A stretch of 64,000 nt of DNA from Streptomyces roseochromogenus subsp. oscitans DS 12.976 (GCF_000497445.1 NZ_CM002285.1:6812597-6876596), one strand, 5' to 3'; numbered from the stretch's first letter, positions 37,612 through 46,028 are shown. Translations and numbers: made by a program. The notes: generated by a model not told the origin, from the letters alone.

Positions 37612-37833
37612 CTACCCGCAGCACCCTCCACCACAGCATCCGCCCCCGCCGCCCGCCTGCGGCGCAGGGGCGGATGCACTTTTCGTACCGCCCCCCACCG
37701 CCACGGTGGACAGCAGCTTCACCGTGTCGTCATGCCCGGCAGGGCACTGCGCGGGGGCGGCGGACTCCGCCATCGGCCGGCTGAGTTCGAACGTGTCGCC
37801 GCAGGTCCGGCAGCGGTACTCGTAGCGAGGCAT
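37612..37833 (-). CDS. FmdB-type zinc-ribbon protein with Cys/Gly tail
   Basis: 73-residue protein. The N-terminal FmdB zinc ribbon has C8, C11, C30 and H34 (YRCRTCGD, CPAGH). The tail is Gly-rich and ends in two adjacent cysteine pairs, CCGGGCCG. Function unknown; FmdB domains are regulatory or nucleic-acid-associated. ATG at 37833 (a GTG two codons earlier is possible). It follows the DUF4383 gene by 9 bp on the same strand. Confidence 0.82.
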   Translation of the reverse strand: MPRYEYRCRTCGDTFELSRPMAESAAPAQCPAGHDDTVKLLSTVAVGGGTKSASAPAPQAGGGGGCCGGGCCG

Positions 37834-37842
37834 GGGCACAGA

Positions 37843-38376
37843 CTAGCCGTCGTCCGCGGGATGCTCCCGCTCGGCCGCCTCGGGATGGCGGGCCCGCCAG
37901 TACGGGTTGTCGTGCGGCAGGGTCGAGCCGACCCGGCCGTACATGCCGAAGGTCATCAGCAGCAGGCCCACGACGAAGCTGAAGAACACGTTCTGGATCT
38001 TGAACGCCAGGAAGTTCTGTGGTGTGTCCAGCAGGCCGAGGTTCAGGAAGCCGCTCAGCAGGAACAGCACTCCGAACACCATGTTCAGCGTGGATGCCAC
38101 GTTTCCGCCGACCACCATGCCGGCGAGCAGGATCGCCCCGACGACGATCGACAGCACGCTCAGCGTGTCGTTGGTGTTCAGCCCGGCGACCTCGGCACCA
38201 CCGGTGCTGAAGAAGCCGATGTTGTGGAGCAGACCCAGGATGCCGAAGGCGACGAGGAACGCGCCGATCAGCCCCGCACTGATCCGGTAGACCGTGTTCA
38301 GCCGGTGGTCGACGGGCAGATGCTGATCGAACCGGATCCGCTGCCGCTGACGTGGTTGCGCTGCGTGTGTGGCCAT
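37843..38376 (-). CDS. DUF4383 membrane protein
   Basis: 177-residue integral membrane protein with four hydrophobic helices (about residues 30-50, 72-92, 96-116 and 125-146) and short charged ends. The glycine-rich first helix and the KIQNVFFSFVVGLLLM helix are typical of DUF4383. Function unknown. Forms a short same-strand pair with the FmdB-type gene (9-bp gap). Confidence 0.85.
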   Translation of the reverse strand: MATHAAQPRQRQRIRFDQHLPVDHRLNTVYRISAGLIGAFLVAFGILGLLHNIGFFSTGGAEVAGLNTNDTLSVLSIVVGAILLAGMVVGGNVASTLNMVFGVLFLLSGFLNLGLLDTPQNFLAFKIQNVFFSFVVGLLLMTFGMYGRVGSTLPHDNPYWRARHPEAAEREHPADDG

Positions 38377-38457
38377 ATCCGCCTCCCTCGGGCGCTAGCG
38401 GAGGCCAAACGTCCACCCCAACTATCCGCCTGCCCGACGGCGCCCTGCAACCGACGG

Positions 38458-38481
38458 GACTGCAACCCCTAGGGGCGCGAG
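38458..38481. repeat. Partial copy of the GC-rich intergenic repeat at a gene end
   Basis: The 24 bases here (core GACTGCAACCCCTAGGGGCG) match the left part of the repeat copy at 55524, which has one extra C. It runs into the 3' end of the coiled-coil gene and supplies its last codons and TAG stop. Confidence 0.55.
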
Positions 38482-39887
38482 CCCCCGCTCAGTGGCCCAC
38501 CCCGCTCTTCACGAATCCGGGCCACGACGAGCGCCGCCATCTGCCGGACGGCCTCCGTCTCGCTCAGGAAGTGCCAATAGTCGGGATGCCGGCCGGCCTC
38601 CAGCGTCCCGATCGCCCGCTCCAGCCGCCCCACCGCGTCGTCCAGCGGCCGCGCATGCCGGGGATCCGGCGTCGTACGGCCCGACATGGCCAGCCGCTGG
38701 GCGTCCCGGATCGCGAACCGGGTGCGCTCGATCTCGGCCTGCGGATCCTTCTGTACGGCGTTCAGCCGTGTGAGCCGGTCGCCGGCGGCCGACACGGCCT
38801 CGTCGGTGGTGTTCAGCAGGGCCCGTACCGTCGACAGCAGCGAGGTGGCGTCGGGCCAGTGCTGGGCGTCGCGGGCCGCCTGCGCCTCGCGGAGCTTCAG
38901 CTCGGCCTGTCGTACGTCCCGCGCGGCCTGCTCGGGCACCTGCTGCAGGTCCTGCCAGCAGGCGGCCGCGAACCGGCGCCGCAGCTCGCTCAGGACCGGG
39001 TCCACCTGCCCGGCCCGGGTGGTGAGCGCCTGGGCCCGGGTGCGCAGGCTGACCAGCCGGTGATCGATCTCGGCGGCCTTCTGCGGCAGCCGCTCGGCCT
39101 CGGCCCGGATCGCTCCGGCCTCCCGCTGCACCCGCTCGGCCCGCTCCACGGTCTGCTGCACCCCGTGCTGCCCGGCGCCCTGGTTCAGCTTGGTCAGCTC
39201 AGGGGACAGTGCGGCGAGCCGGCCGGCCAGGTCATCGGCCCGCAGCCCCTTCTCCCGTACGGAGTCCAGGGCGTTGCTGGCGCCCAGCAGCGCCTGCCGG
39301 GCCCGCTCCACGGCGGGTGCCAGCCGGGCCAGCTGGGTCTCGGCCTTGCCGAGCAGCGGCCCCAGCGAACCGCCGAACCGGTCCAGGTCCTGCCTGACCC
39401 GGATCAGCTCGTCCTTGGCGGACGTCAGCTCCGAGCGCGCCCGGGAGGCCGCCGCGGCCTCCAGGTCGTCCCGGTCGAGATCATGGGCGTCGACGGCCTG
39501 GATGTAGCGCTGGCTGACCTCGTCGATGCGCCGGCCGAGCGTCTCGAAGTCCGTGGCGGCACGCCGGGCGGCGGGGGAGTCGTCCACGGCCGTGATGGTC
39601 TCGATGGAGATCCTGAGGTCCCGCTGGGCGGTGTCCAGTTCGTAGAACGCGGCCGCCGCGGCGTCCTTCGCGGCCTGCGCCTCGGCCCGCTGGCTCTCCG
39701 CCCGGCCGCCGAACCAGCGCCGGGTGCCCCCGCCGGCGAACGCGGCGGGCAGGGCGAGCGCGGCCAGCACCGGCAGGGTCATCAGGGTGAGTGTGTCGCG
39801 CAGAGCCGAGGACCCGCCCCGGATCCGCACGGTCGACGGCGGATGCGGGTACGACCGCTTCGCTGGCGTGCCCGGTGTCGCCGTCAC
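38469..39887 (-). CDS. Membrane-anchored long coiled-coil protein
   Basis: 472-residue protein. A hydrophobic segment at about residues 35-52 (LMTLPVLAALALPAAFAG) is followed by about 400 residues of charged, Ala-, Arg-, Glu- and Leu-rich helix predicted as coiled coil, and a Pro/Gly end. No enzyme motif is present. Length and composition fit an envelope-associated structural or scaffold protein. GTG start at 39887 with GGGAGAGG. The C-terminus is encoded within a fragment of the intergenic repeat (38458). Confidence 0.8.
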   Translation of the reverse strand: MTATPGTPAKRSYPHPPSTVRIRGGSSALRDTLTLMTLPVLAALALPAAFAGGGTRRWFGGRAESQRAEAQAAKDAAAAAFYELDTAQRDLRISIETITAVDDSPAARRAATDFETLGRRIDEVSQRYIQAVDAHDLDRDDLEAAAASRARSELTSAKDELIRVRQDLDRFGGSLGPLLGKAETQLARLAPAVERARQALLGASNALDSVREKGLRADDLAGRLAALSPELTKLNQGAGQHGVQQTVERAERVQREAGAIRAEAERLPQKAAEIDHRLVSLRTRAQALTTRAGQVDPVLSELRRRFAAACWQDLQQVPEQAARDVRQAELKLREAQAARDAQHWPDATSLLSTVRALLNTTDEAVSAAGDRLTRLNAVQKDPQAEIERTRFAIRDAQRLAMSGRTTPDPRHARPLDDAVGRLERAIGTLEAGRHPDYWHFLSETEAVRQMAALVVARIREERGGPLSGGSRP

Positions 39888-39977
39888 ATCCCTCTCCCGT
39901 GGTGTGGTTCGCCGTGGGTGGTGTCATTCTCCCACCCGTTGTAGACGAACACACGGGCCGGTCAGTTCGCGCTGCGC

Positions 39978-40015
39978 ACGGTCACTTTCCCGTCCTGACG
40001 GTCACTTTCCCGTCC
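39978..40015 (-). repeat. 20-bp tandem duplication at the 3' end of the DUF4097 gene
   Basis: The 18 bases at 39978-39995 (CGGTCACTTTCCCGTCC and one more) recur exactly at 39998-40015, a 20-base period. Because 20 is not a multiple of three, it shifts the reading frame at the very end of the lipoprotein gene. Confidence 0.85.
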
Positions 40016-40752
40016 GCGGAATGGGCCGAGACCCGGTGCGGGCTGGTGTCGTCGCGGGGCACGGACACCGACACCCCGCCGTCGTCGGAGCCGGCCGACA
40101 GCCGGTACGCGCCCTTGGGCAGGGCGACCGTGACGGCGCCGTCGGCGCTGGAGGCGTCCACCTGGTCGGGTACGGCGGACAGCCGCACATACACGGAACC
40201 GTCGCTGGAGTCCGCCTTCACCTGGCGGGAGGAGACGTCGGCGTGCACCGCACCGTCCGCCGACCTCAGGTCGAGCGGCCCGCTGGAGTCGGTGACGTGT
40301 ACGGCGCCGTCCGCCGTGTCGACGCTCAGCGGATCCCGGAACCCCTGCGCCCGTACGCTGCCGTCCGCGTCGTCGACCTTCACGCTGATCCCGCGCGGCA
40401 CCACGATCCGGTGCCGGGCCGAGCAGTCCGCGATGAACCCCGAGCAGTGCACGCGCAGCACCAGCCGGTCGTCCTTGAAGGACCACCGCACCGCCGGACT
40501 GCCGCCGAGCACGACGGAACCCTGGAACCACCGGGTCACCTCGACGGTCCCGGACTTCGCGGAGCCGTCGGCGACGACCTCCAGGGCGGAGTCGTCGGAG
40601 TCGACGGTGAGGGTGCGGCCGTGCAGCGCGAAGGACCGGTGGTCGGGATGCGTGTCGTCACTGGCGTCGGCGCCGCAGGCGCTCACCCCCGCGACGAGCA
40701 CGCCGGTGACGACGGCCATGGCGGCGGCGCGGACTGGAACGGAACGGGCCAT
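39982..40752 (-). CDS. DUF4097 beta-repeat lipoprotein
   Basis: 256-residue lipoprotein: signal peptide and lipobox ending at C26 (AGVSAC). The mature part is made of short beta-repeat units with the pattern (S/T/A)-(A/S)-D-G-(A/S)-V (for example ADGSV, ADGAV, SDGSV, ADGKV, about seven copies), which fits a beta-solenoid-like adhesin fold. Function unknown; exposed on the outside of the membrane. The ATG at 40752 has GGGGAGA. The last residues are altered by a 20-bp tandem duplication: VRTGK-stop in place of a likely original VRSAN-stop. Confidence 0.85.
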   Translation of the reverse strand: MARSVPVRAAAMAVVTGVLVAGVSACGADASDDTHPDHRSFALHGRTLTVDSDDSALEVVADGSAKSGTVEVTRWFQGSVVLGGSPAVRWSFKDDRLVLRVHCSGFIADCSARHRIVVPRGISVKVDDADGSVRAQGFRDPLSVDTADGAVHVTDSSGPLDLRSADGAVHADVSSRQVKADSSDGSVYVRLSAVPDQVDASSADGAVTVALPKGAYRLSAGSDDGGVSVSVPRDDTSPHRVSAHSADGKVTVRTGK

Positions 40753-40868
40753 ACGGATCTCCCCCTGCACCGGTCCGCCGGGTCACGGCGGCCGGACCAA
40801 CTCGGTCTCCGCCGACCCTAGGTGATCATCACCCGTGCCCCGATCCGGCAGTCTCCCGGACCGGGGGT

Positions 40869-40938
40869 GGGGTTAACCCCCGTATGCCGTGACCCGGCGT
40901 CACAGGTTTGCGGTGCACCGGTCCCGGCAAGGTAGGCT
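40869..40938 (+). promoter_or_regulatory. Palindrome and candidate promoter for the tRNA
   Basis: GGGGTTAACCCC at 40869-40880 is a perfect 12-bp palindrome in the gap between the lipoprotein gene and the tRNA. TAGGCT at 40933-40938, with TTGCGG 19 bases before (40908-40913), is a plausible promoter 35 bp upstream of the tRNA. Confidence 0.35.
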
Positions 40939-40972
40939 GTCGACTCGTCCTGGGCGCACAGCCCGGGTGTCC

Positions 40973-41044
<72 letters not shown>

Positions 41045-41050
41045 CCGATG

Positions 41051-41077
41051 GAGCCCCCGGCCGTACGGCTGGGGCTC
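41051..41077. terminator. Hairpin terminator between tRNA and the minus-strand gene
   Basis: GAGCCCC (41051-41057) pairs with GGGGCTC (41071-41077), extended inside by GGCC/GGC, and is followed by TTCTCATTC. Ends the tRNA transcript and probably the convergent gene. Confidence 0.7.
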
Positions 41078-41080
41078 TTC

Positions 41081-41437
41081 TCATTCCTCTTCTGTTCCCT
41101 CTCCTCGCGGCTGCCGCTTGTGCGCGTGCTTCAGTCCGGTGCGGGCCTCCATGCGGTCCGCTGCCGCGACCTCGGCCCAGAAGCGGTGCGTGCTGACGAA
41201 CACCGCCAGCTCGTGCTCGCGGCGGCGCAGCTTCTCCACCTCGGCCTGTTCGTCCGCCGTCCAGCCCGGGGACGCGGGCCGCTCCACCTTGCGCCAGCCG
41301 GTGTCGTCGCTGATGCCGTCCATCGGCTGCACCGACCAGGGCAGTCGCTTGAGCAGAGCCGACAGCTCGGACCGGACCTGATGCAGCTCCTCCTGACCGG
41401 CGAGGAGGTCACTGGGGAATTCATAGGTCGTCGCCAC
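41081..41437 (-). CDS. Conserved hypothetical protein
   Basis: 118-residue hydrophilic protein. The N-terminal half is helix-forming (SDLLAGQEELHQVRSELSAL); the middle has a Trp-rich stretch (around WSVQPMDG and GWRKVER) and the end is charged. No domain is recognised, and no function is suggested. The GTG at 41437 is the likely start, with no strong ribosome site. Convergent with the tRNA. Confidence 0.65.
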   Translation of the reverse strand: MATTYEFPSDLLAGQEELHQVRSELSALLKRLPWSVQPMDGISDDTGWRKVERPASPGWTADEQAEVEKLRRREHELAVFVSTHRFWAEVAAADRMEARTGLKHAHKRQPRGEGTEEE

Positions 41438-41702
41438 GCGGCAATGCTACGCCTGTTCGATTTTGAGTGGCGAGTGCGTTCGTGGGGCTGGCGGGAGGTT
41501 CAGCCGAACGGGTGGCCGAGCGGGTCGCGCAGGGTCCCTCGGAGCGGTGCGCCGAGGCGGCCCGCCGCCCGAGGTGAGGGGCTCTCCCGCCGCGAGCGCC
41601 GGCGCGGGCCGGGTCGGCCTGACGACGGCGGAAACGGCGCAGTGGTCGGCGACCGCTTCGCCCAGCGCATCGAGCGCCACGACCTCAGGCCCGAGACTGG
41701 TC
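41438..41702. other. Decayed coding remnant, possible VOC protein fragment on the minus strand
   Basis: No intact gene. On the minus strand a short frame (about 41510-41570) ends with TLRDPLGHPFG-stop, resembling the last residues of VOC/glyoxalase-type proteins, but the frame cannot be followed upstream. Next to a clearly frameshifted gene on the other strand, this suggests a degraded region. Confidence 0.3.
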
Positions 41703-41934
41703 TTCTCAGCCCGCGCCTACGCCGTCCGGGCCGTCCCGCTCAGCGCGGCCGTGCTGGTGCTGCTCGCCGCCGGCTCCTGGGACTCCCCCGGTCCCGTGCT
41801 GATCGTCGCGGGTCTGGCGCAGCCGGGCGACGCCGCCGTCGGCGCCGCCCGCCGCAAACACCGGCATGCTGATCACCGCGGGCGCCCTCGCCGCGGTGCA
41901 TCTGGTGTCGGCTCAGTGGCTGTTGGGCCACTGA
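41703..41934 (+). pseudogene. Frameshifted remnant of a small DUF4267-like membrane protein
   Basis: One frame gives AYAVRAVPLSAAVLVLLAAG and continues to DAAVGAARR (to about 41855). A second frame, shifted by one base at the AAACACC stretch, continues with NTGMLITAGALAAVHLVSAQ to a stop at 41932-41934. Joined, they give one small membrane protein with two helices and a VQLGDAAVG-like middle, resembling DUF4267. The single extra A at about 41856 breaks it, and no start with a ribosome site is seen. Confidence 0.55.
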
Positions 41935-41961
41935 GCCGACGGGGGTGAGCCGATGGGGGCC

Positions 41962-42861
41962 TCAGTGGCCGGCGGCCCGCAGTTCGTCCAGCAGGCGGGT
42001 CGTCACCGGTACCGGTACGCCGTGCCGGCCGGCCGCGCGCAGCAGCGCCCCGCCGATGGCGTCGAGTTCGAGCGGGCGGCCCGCCTCGGCGTCGCGCTGC
42101 ATGGAGGACCTGGCCCCGGGCGGGAAGGCGTCGTACCGGGCCAGGGCCTGGTCCGGGTCGGCGGGGGCGCCGCAGGCGCGGCTGACGGCGGCGGCCTCGG
42201 CGACCAGGGACTCCAGTTCCGTACGATGCCGGGCGCGAACCTCGCCGAGGGGGAGGCCGTACCGGGTGGTGAGCAGGGCGAAGGGGGCGAGGAACGCCAT
42301 CTTGGCCCACAGGGCCGCCGTCTCGTCCTCCCGTACCCGGGCCGTCACACCGGCGGACGTAAGGAGCGCCGCCAGCTGATCGAGGCGGGGACGGGGAACC
42401 GTGTCGCCGGCGAGGTCGATCTCCGTGAACGGGCTGCCGTGCTGGATCACGCCCGGGGCGAGACGGGTGGACTCCACGCGGATCACGGCGGGCGCCACGC
42501 GGTCGGGGCGGTAGCGGCCGCGCAGGGCCGCGGGGTGTTCGACGCCGTTCAGGAGCGGTACGACGAGGGCGTCGCCGAGCGCGGCGGGCGGGACCCGGGT
42601 GAGGGCGGCGTCCAGGGTGGTGTGCTTGACGGCGATCAGACAGGCGTCCACGGGCTCGCGCAGCTCCGTGTCCGCCTCGACGGGGGCCGTGAAGTCGCCG
42701 AACTGGCCGCTGCGGACCTGGATCCCGGTGCTGCGCAGGGTCTCGGCCGTCTCGTCCCGGGCCAGGCAGATGACACGGTGGCCGGAGCGGGAGAGCAGGG
42801 CGGCGAGGAGGCCGCCGGTGCCGCCGGGGCCGAGCACGGCCACGGTGTTCTTGGTCGCCAT
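41962..42861 (-). CDS. 2-dehydropantoate 2-reductase (ketopantoate reductase family)
   Basis: 299-residue NADPH-dependent reductase of the PanE/ApbA family, which makes pantoate for coenzyme A, or acts on a related 2-oxo acid. Rossmann motif LGPGGTGGLLAALL at residues 9-22. The substrate site includes LLNGVEH, and the catalytic lysine is in WAKMAFLAP (about 190). The C-terminal dehydrogenase-like domain is complete. The ATG at 42861 has AAGGGAAC. Streptomycetes carry several paralogues, so the pantothenate role is not certain. Divergent from the DUF2277 gene. Confidence 0.87.
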   Translation of the reverse strand: MATKNTVAVLGPGGTGGLLAALLSRSGHRVICLARDETAETLRSTGIQVRSGQFGDFTAPVEADTELREPVDACLIAVKHTTLDAALTRVPPAALGDALVVPLLNGVEHPAALRGRYRPDRVAPAVIRVESTRLAPGVIQHGSPFTEIDLAGDTVPRPRLDQLAALLTSAGVTARVREDETAALWAKMAFLAPFALLTTRYGLPLGEVRARHRTELESLVAEAAAVSRACGAPADPDQALARYDAFPPGARSSMQRDAEAGRPLELDAIGGALLRAAGRHGVPVPVTTRLLDELRAAGH

Positions 42862-42954
42862 AAGGCTGTTCCCTTCGTCGGTCGGCCCCGGGGATCGGTG
42901 GCCGCCTTCGCAGTGATCGTCGCACCGGGACGTGGTGTGCGTGAGACTGGGGGC

Positions 42955-43218
42955 ATGTGCCGGAGCATCAAGACGCTGCGTCCGCCCGTGCTGCCCGACG
43001 AGGCCACGGACGACGACATCCACGCCGCCGCGCTGCAGTACGTGCGGAAGGTCTCGGGATTCCGGGCCCCCGCCGCGCACAACCGCGAGGTCTTCGACCG
43101 TGCGGTGGCCGCCGTGGCCGAGGCCACGGCCGAGCTTCTCGGCGGGCTGGAGGTGCGGGGCCAGTCGGTGCGGAGCGTCCAGCCGGCGCGAAGTGCCACC
43201 TCCCGCAATCCGGCATGA
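42955..43218 (+). CDS. DUF2277 family protein
   Basis: 87-residue protein beginning MCRSIKTLRPPVLPDEATDD, the signature of DUF2277. The family is widespread and short, with an N-terminal cysteine and a conserved AALQYVRKVSGFRAPAAHNR block. Function unknown; often near DNA- or redox-related genes. ATG at 42955. It is divergent from the ketopantoate reductase gene across 93 bp. Confidence 0.88.
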   Translation: MCRSIKTLRPPVLPDEATDDDIHAAALQYVRKVSGFRAPAAHNREVFDRAVAAVAEATAELLGGLEVRGQSVRSVQPARSATSRNPA

Positions 43219-43339
43219 CGGATAACTCGGATTTCGGACAAGGGGGGTTGGGGTGCACAGGGCATGATGAAGCGCGCCGTCCGCTTACGGCTCACGCCGG
43301 CGGAGGCCGTCCCGCCCCCAATGCCCGGGAGTCCCTCCT

Positions 43340-45292
43340 TTGTCTGCACCGAGCCAGGAATCCCCCACGGTCTCCGCATTCCCCATGGTCTCCGTCGCCC
43401 TGGTCGGGGCCGGGCCGCGCGGAACCAGCGTGCTGGAACGCCTCTGCGCCTCCGCGCCGGAGCTGCTCGCGCCCGGTGTCCGGCTGACGGTCCATGTGAT
43501 CGACCCGGCGCCCCCCGGCCCCGGGCAGGTCTGGCGGACCGCGCAGCCGGCCGAGCTGCTGATGAACACCGTGGCGAGCCAGGTGACGCTGTTCACCGAC
43601 GACAGCGTGGACTGCGCGGGCCCCGTCCGCCCCGGACCCAGTCTGTACGAGTGGGCGGACGGCGAGGTGGGCCCGGACGACTATCCGACCCGCGCGCACT
43701 ACGGCCACTACCTGGAGTGGGTCTTCGCCCGCACCCTCCGCGAGGCGCCGGAGGAGATACGCGTCGAGACCCACCGGGCCCGTGCGATACGGCTGTTCGA
43801 CGACGACGACGCCGCTGCCGACGGCCGGCAGGTGCTCACCCTCGACGACGGCCGGGTGCTGTCCGGGCTGGCCGCGGTGGTGCTGGCTCAGGGGCATCTG
43901 CCCACCGCCGAGGGCGAGGAGCAGCGGCGCAACGCCGCGTACGCCGCCCGGCCGGGCCTCACCCACGTCCCGCCCGCCAATCCGGCCGACGTCGAGCTCG
44001 GCGACGTACGGCCGGGCGAGGCCGTGCTGCTGCGCGGGCTGGGGCTGAACTTCTTCGACTACCTGGCGCTCTTCACCAGCGGCCGGGGCGGCCGGTTCGT
44101 CCGGGACGGACCCGACGGCACCCTGCGCTATCTGCCCTCCGGGCGGGAACCGCGCCTGTACGCCGGCTCCCGGCGCGGGGTGCCGTACCAGGCGCGCGGC
44201 GACAACGCCAAGGGCCCGTACGGCCGGCACGCCCCGCTGCTGCTCACACCGGAGGTGATCGCGGGCTTCCGTAAACGCGCCGACTCCGGCGAGGCGCCCG
44301 ACTTCCTCGCGGAGATATGGCCGTTGGTCGCGAAGGAGGTGGAGACGGTCTACTACCGGGCGCTGATCGAGAGCGCGGGGCATACGGGGCGTGCGGAAAG
44401 TACGGACCGCACCGGGTGCTCCGCCTTCGCCGAGCGCTTTCTCGCCGTACCCCACGGCGATCCCCAAGAGGCGCTGCTGCTCGACGAGTTCGGGGTCGGG
44501 GCGCGGGAGCGGTGGTGCTGGAAGCGGGTGTCGCGGCCGTACGGGGACCGGGAGTTCGCGGATCCGGGGGAGTGGCGGGCGTGGCTCCTGGGGTATCTGC
44601 GCGAGGACGCCGCGCAGGCCGCGCTGGGCAATGTGCGCGGCCCGCTCAAGGCGGCCCTCGACGTGCTGCGCGACCTGCGCAACGAGATACGGCTGGTGGT
44701 CGACCACGGCGGGCTGAGCGGCGCCTCCCGGCGCACACATCTGGACCACTGGTACACACCGCTCAACGCCTTCCTGTCCATCGGGCCGCCCCGGCGCCGT
44801 ATCGAGGAACTGGCGGCTCTGCTGGAGGCGGGGGTGGTGGAGGTGATCGGCCCGCGCCTTGAGGTGCGGGCCGAGCGGGAAGCCTGGCTGGCCTCCTCGC
44901 CGGATGTGCCGGGCTCCGGCGTTCGTGTGACGACTCTCATAGAGGCACGTCTTCCGGAGCCGGATCTGCGGCACACGGCCGACGAGTTGCTCGCCGGGCT
45001 GCTCGCGGACGGAGGCTGCCGGCCGCACACGGTGGAGGGTTACGAAACCGGGGGGCTGGACGTGACGCGCCGGCCGTACCGCCTGATAGATCGTCAAGGA
45101 GCCGTGCACGCAAGGCGGTTCGCCTTCGGTGTGCCCACGGAGGGCGTGCACTGGGTGACGGCGGCCGGGGCCCGGCCGGGCGTGGACTCGGTCACGCTGT
45201 CGGACGCCGACGCGGTCGCGCGGGCCGTCCTGCGGGTGGCCGTCTCCGAAGCGGAGCCGCGGGCGGGAGCGGAAGGTATGGCCAAATGTTGA
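43340..45292 (+). CDS. FAD/NAD(P)-binding protein (NAD_binding_9 type)
   Basis: Large flavoprotein-like protein of 650 residues. The N-terminal FAD-binding motif is VALVGAGPRGTSVLERL (about 18-34), followed by the family segment GQVWRTAQPAELLMNTVASQ (about 62-81). The remainder is typical of the long FAD/NAD(P)-binding proteins of streptomycetes, some of which are siderophore or amine oxygenases; this one has no known substrate. The start is uncertain: TTG 43340 (GGGAG about 9 bases before) or ATG 43385. Confidence 0.8.
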   Translation: MSAPSQESPTVSAFPMVSVALVGAGPRGTSVLERLCASAPELLAPGVRLTVHVIDPAPPGPGQVWRTAQPAELLMNTVASQVTLFTDDSVDCAGPVRPGPSLYEWADGEVGPDDYPTRAHYGHYLEWVFARTLREAPEEIRVETHRARAIRLFDDDDAAADGRQVLTLDDGRVLSGLAAVVLAQGHLPTAEGEEQRRNAAYAARPGLTHVPPANPADVELGDVRPGEAVLLRGLGLNFFDYLALFTSGRGGRFVRDGPDGTLRYLPSGREPRLYAGSRRGVPYQARGDNAKGPYGRHAPLLLTPEVIAGFRKRADSGEAPDFLAEIWPLVAKEVETVYYRALIESAGHTGRAESTDRTGCSAFAERFLAVPHGDPQEALLLDEFGVGARERWCWKRVSRPYGDREFADPGEWRAWLLGYLREDAAQAALGNVRGPLKAALDVLRDLRNEIRLVVDHGGLSGASRRTHLDHWYTPLNAFLSIGPPRRRIEELAALLEAGVVEVIGPRLEVRAEREAWLASSPDVPGSGVRVTTLIEARLPEPDLRHTADELLAGLLADGGCRPHTVEGYETGGLDVTRRPYRLIDRQGAVHARRFAFGVPTEGVHWVTAAGARPGVDSVTLSDADAVARAVLRVAVSEAEPRAGAEGMAKC

Positions 45293-45305
45293 ACTTGCAA
45301 GCAAC

Positions 45306-45326
45306 GGTTAGGGGGGCCTAACCTGG
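45306..45326. promoter_or_regulatory. Iron-box-like palindrome upstream of doxX-type gene
   Basis: GGTTAGG-gggg-CCTAACC (45306-45323) is a perfect 7-bp inverted repeat. Read as a 19-mer (45308-45326) it matches the DtxR/IdeR consensus TTAGGTTAGGCTAACCTAA at 13 of 19 positions by hand count. It lies 145 bp before the DoxX gene and 14 bp after the flavoprotein stop. Confidence 0.35.
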
Positions 45327-45470
45327 GCCCCGGGTCGGTGCCCGTACCGGGGCCCCACTCCCGCTCCAGCGCCTCTGTTTCTCATTCGGTACCCGCCGTC
45401 CCCCACGACCGGCCACGCACGCCACACGTCCCCGGCCGGCCCGACCGACACCGAAGAGGAGAACTCCCTC

Positions 45471-45926
45471 ATGACCGCACGTCTCAACTCCGCTCAGCCC
45501 TATGTCCTCGGGCTCTTCCGCATCGTCGTGGGCCTGCTCTTCGCCGCGCACGGCGCCGCGTCCCTCTTCGGCGTCCTCGGCGGCGCCGTCGGCACCCAGG
45601 GCGGCACCATCCCGACCGGCACCTGGCCCGGCTGGTACGCGGCCGTGATCCAGCTGGTCGCCGGCGCCCTGGTGCTCCTCGGCCTCGGTACCCGTGGGGC
45701 CGCGCTGATCGCCTCCGGCTCGATGGCGTACGCCTACTTCGACATCCACCAGCAGGCCGCGCTCTGGCCCATCCAGAACGGCGGTGAGCTGGCGGTCCTG
45801 TTCTGCTGGGCGTTCTTGCTGCTGGTCTTCACCGGCTCCGGCGCCTTCGGTCTCGACCGCCTCGTCGTCCGCCGCACCGCCACGGACGACCGGGCGGTCA
45901 CCGAGCGGGCCCCGATAGCGGCCTGA
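45471..45926 (+). CDS. DoxX family membrane protein
   Basis: 151-residue membrane protein with four helices (about residues 12-33, 55-75, 80-100 and 108-127). The sequence FRIVVGLLFAAHGAASLFG and later GSMAYAYFDIHQQAALWPIQ is typical of DoxX. Relatives are parts of terminal or thiosulfate-linked redox complexes or sulfur/iron stress modules; no role is proven here. Strong GAGGAG site. It ends in a very strong hairpin before a convergent secreted protein. Confidence 0.87.
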   Translation: MTARLNSAQPYVLGLFRIVVGLLFAAHGAASLFGVLGGAVGTQGGTIPTGTWPGWYAAVIQLVAGALVLLGLGTRGAALIASGSMAYAYFDIHQQAALWPIQNGGELAVLFCWAFLLLVFTGSGAFGLDRLVVRRTATDDRAVTERAPIAA

Positions 45927-45933
45927 CGCGTGC

Positions 45934-45969
45934 GGTGCCCTCCCCCCTGTCACCAGGGGGGAGGGCACC
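45934..45969. terminator. Very strong convergent terminator (16-bp stem)
   Basis: GGTGCCCTCCCCCCTG (45934-45949) and CAGGGGGGAGGGCACC (45954-45969) are perfect complements around a TCAC loop, between the DoxX gene and the SOD-like gene. Confidence 0.85.
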
Positions 45970-46028
45970 GCCTTGCGTTCGCCTCGCCTTCGGTCCACTC
46001 CCGCCTACGAGTCCGCTTACGAGTCCGC

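Noticed and set aside
41438..41961. Attachment site or integrated element at the tRNA-Val gene
   Set aside because: No integrase gene and no direct repeat of the tRNA 3' end was seen in the following sequence; only decayed fragments are present.
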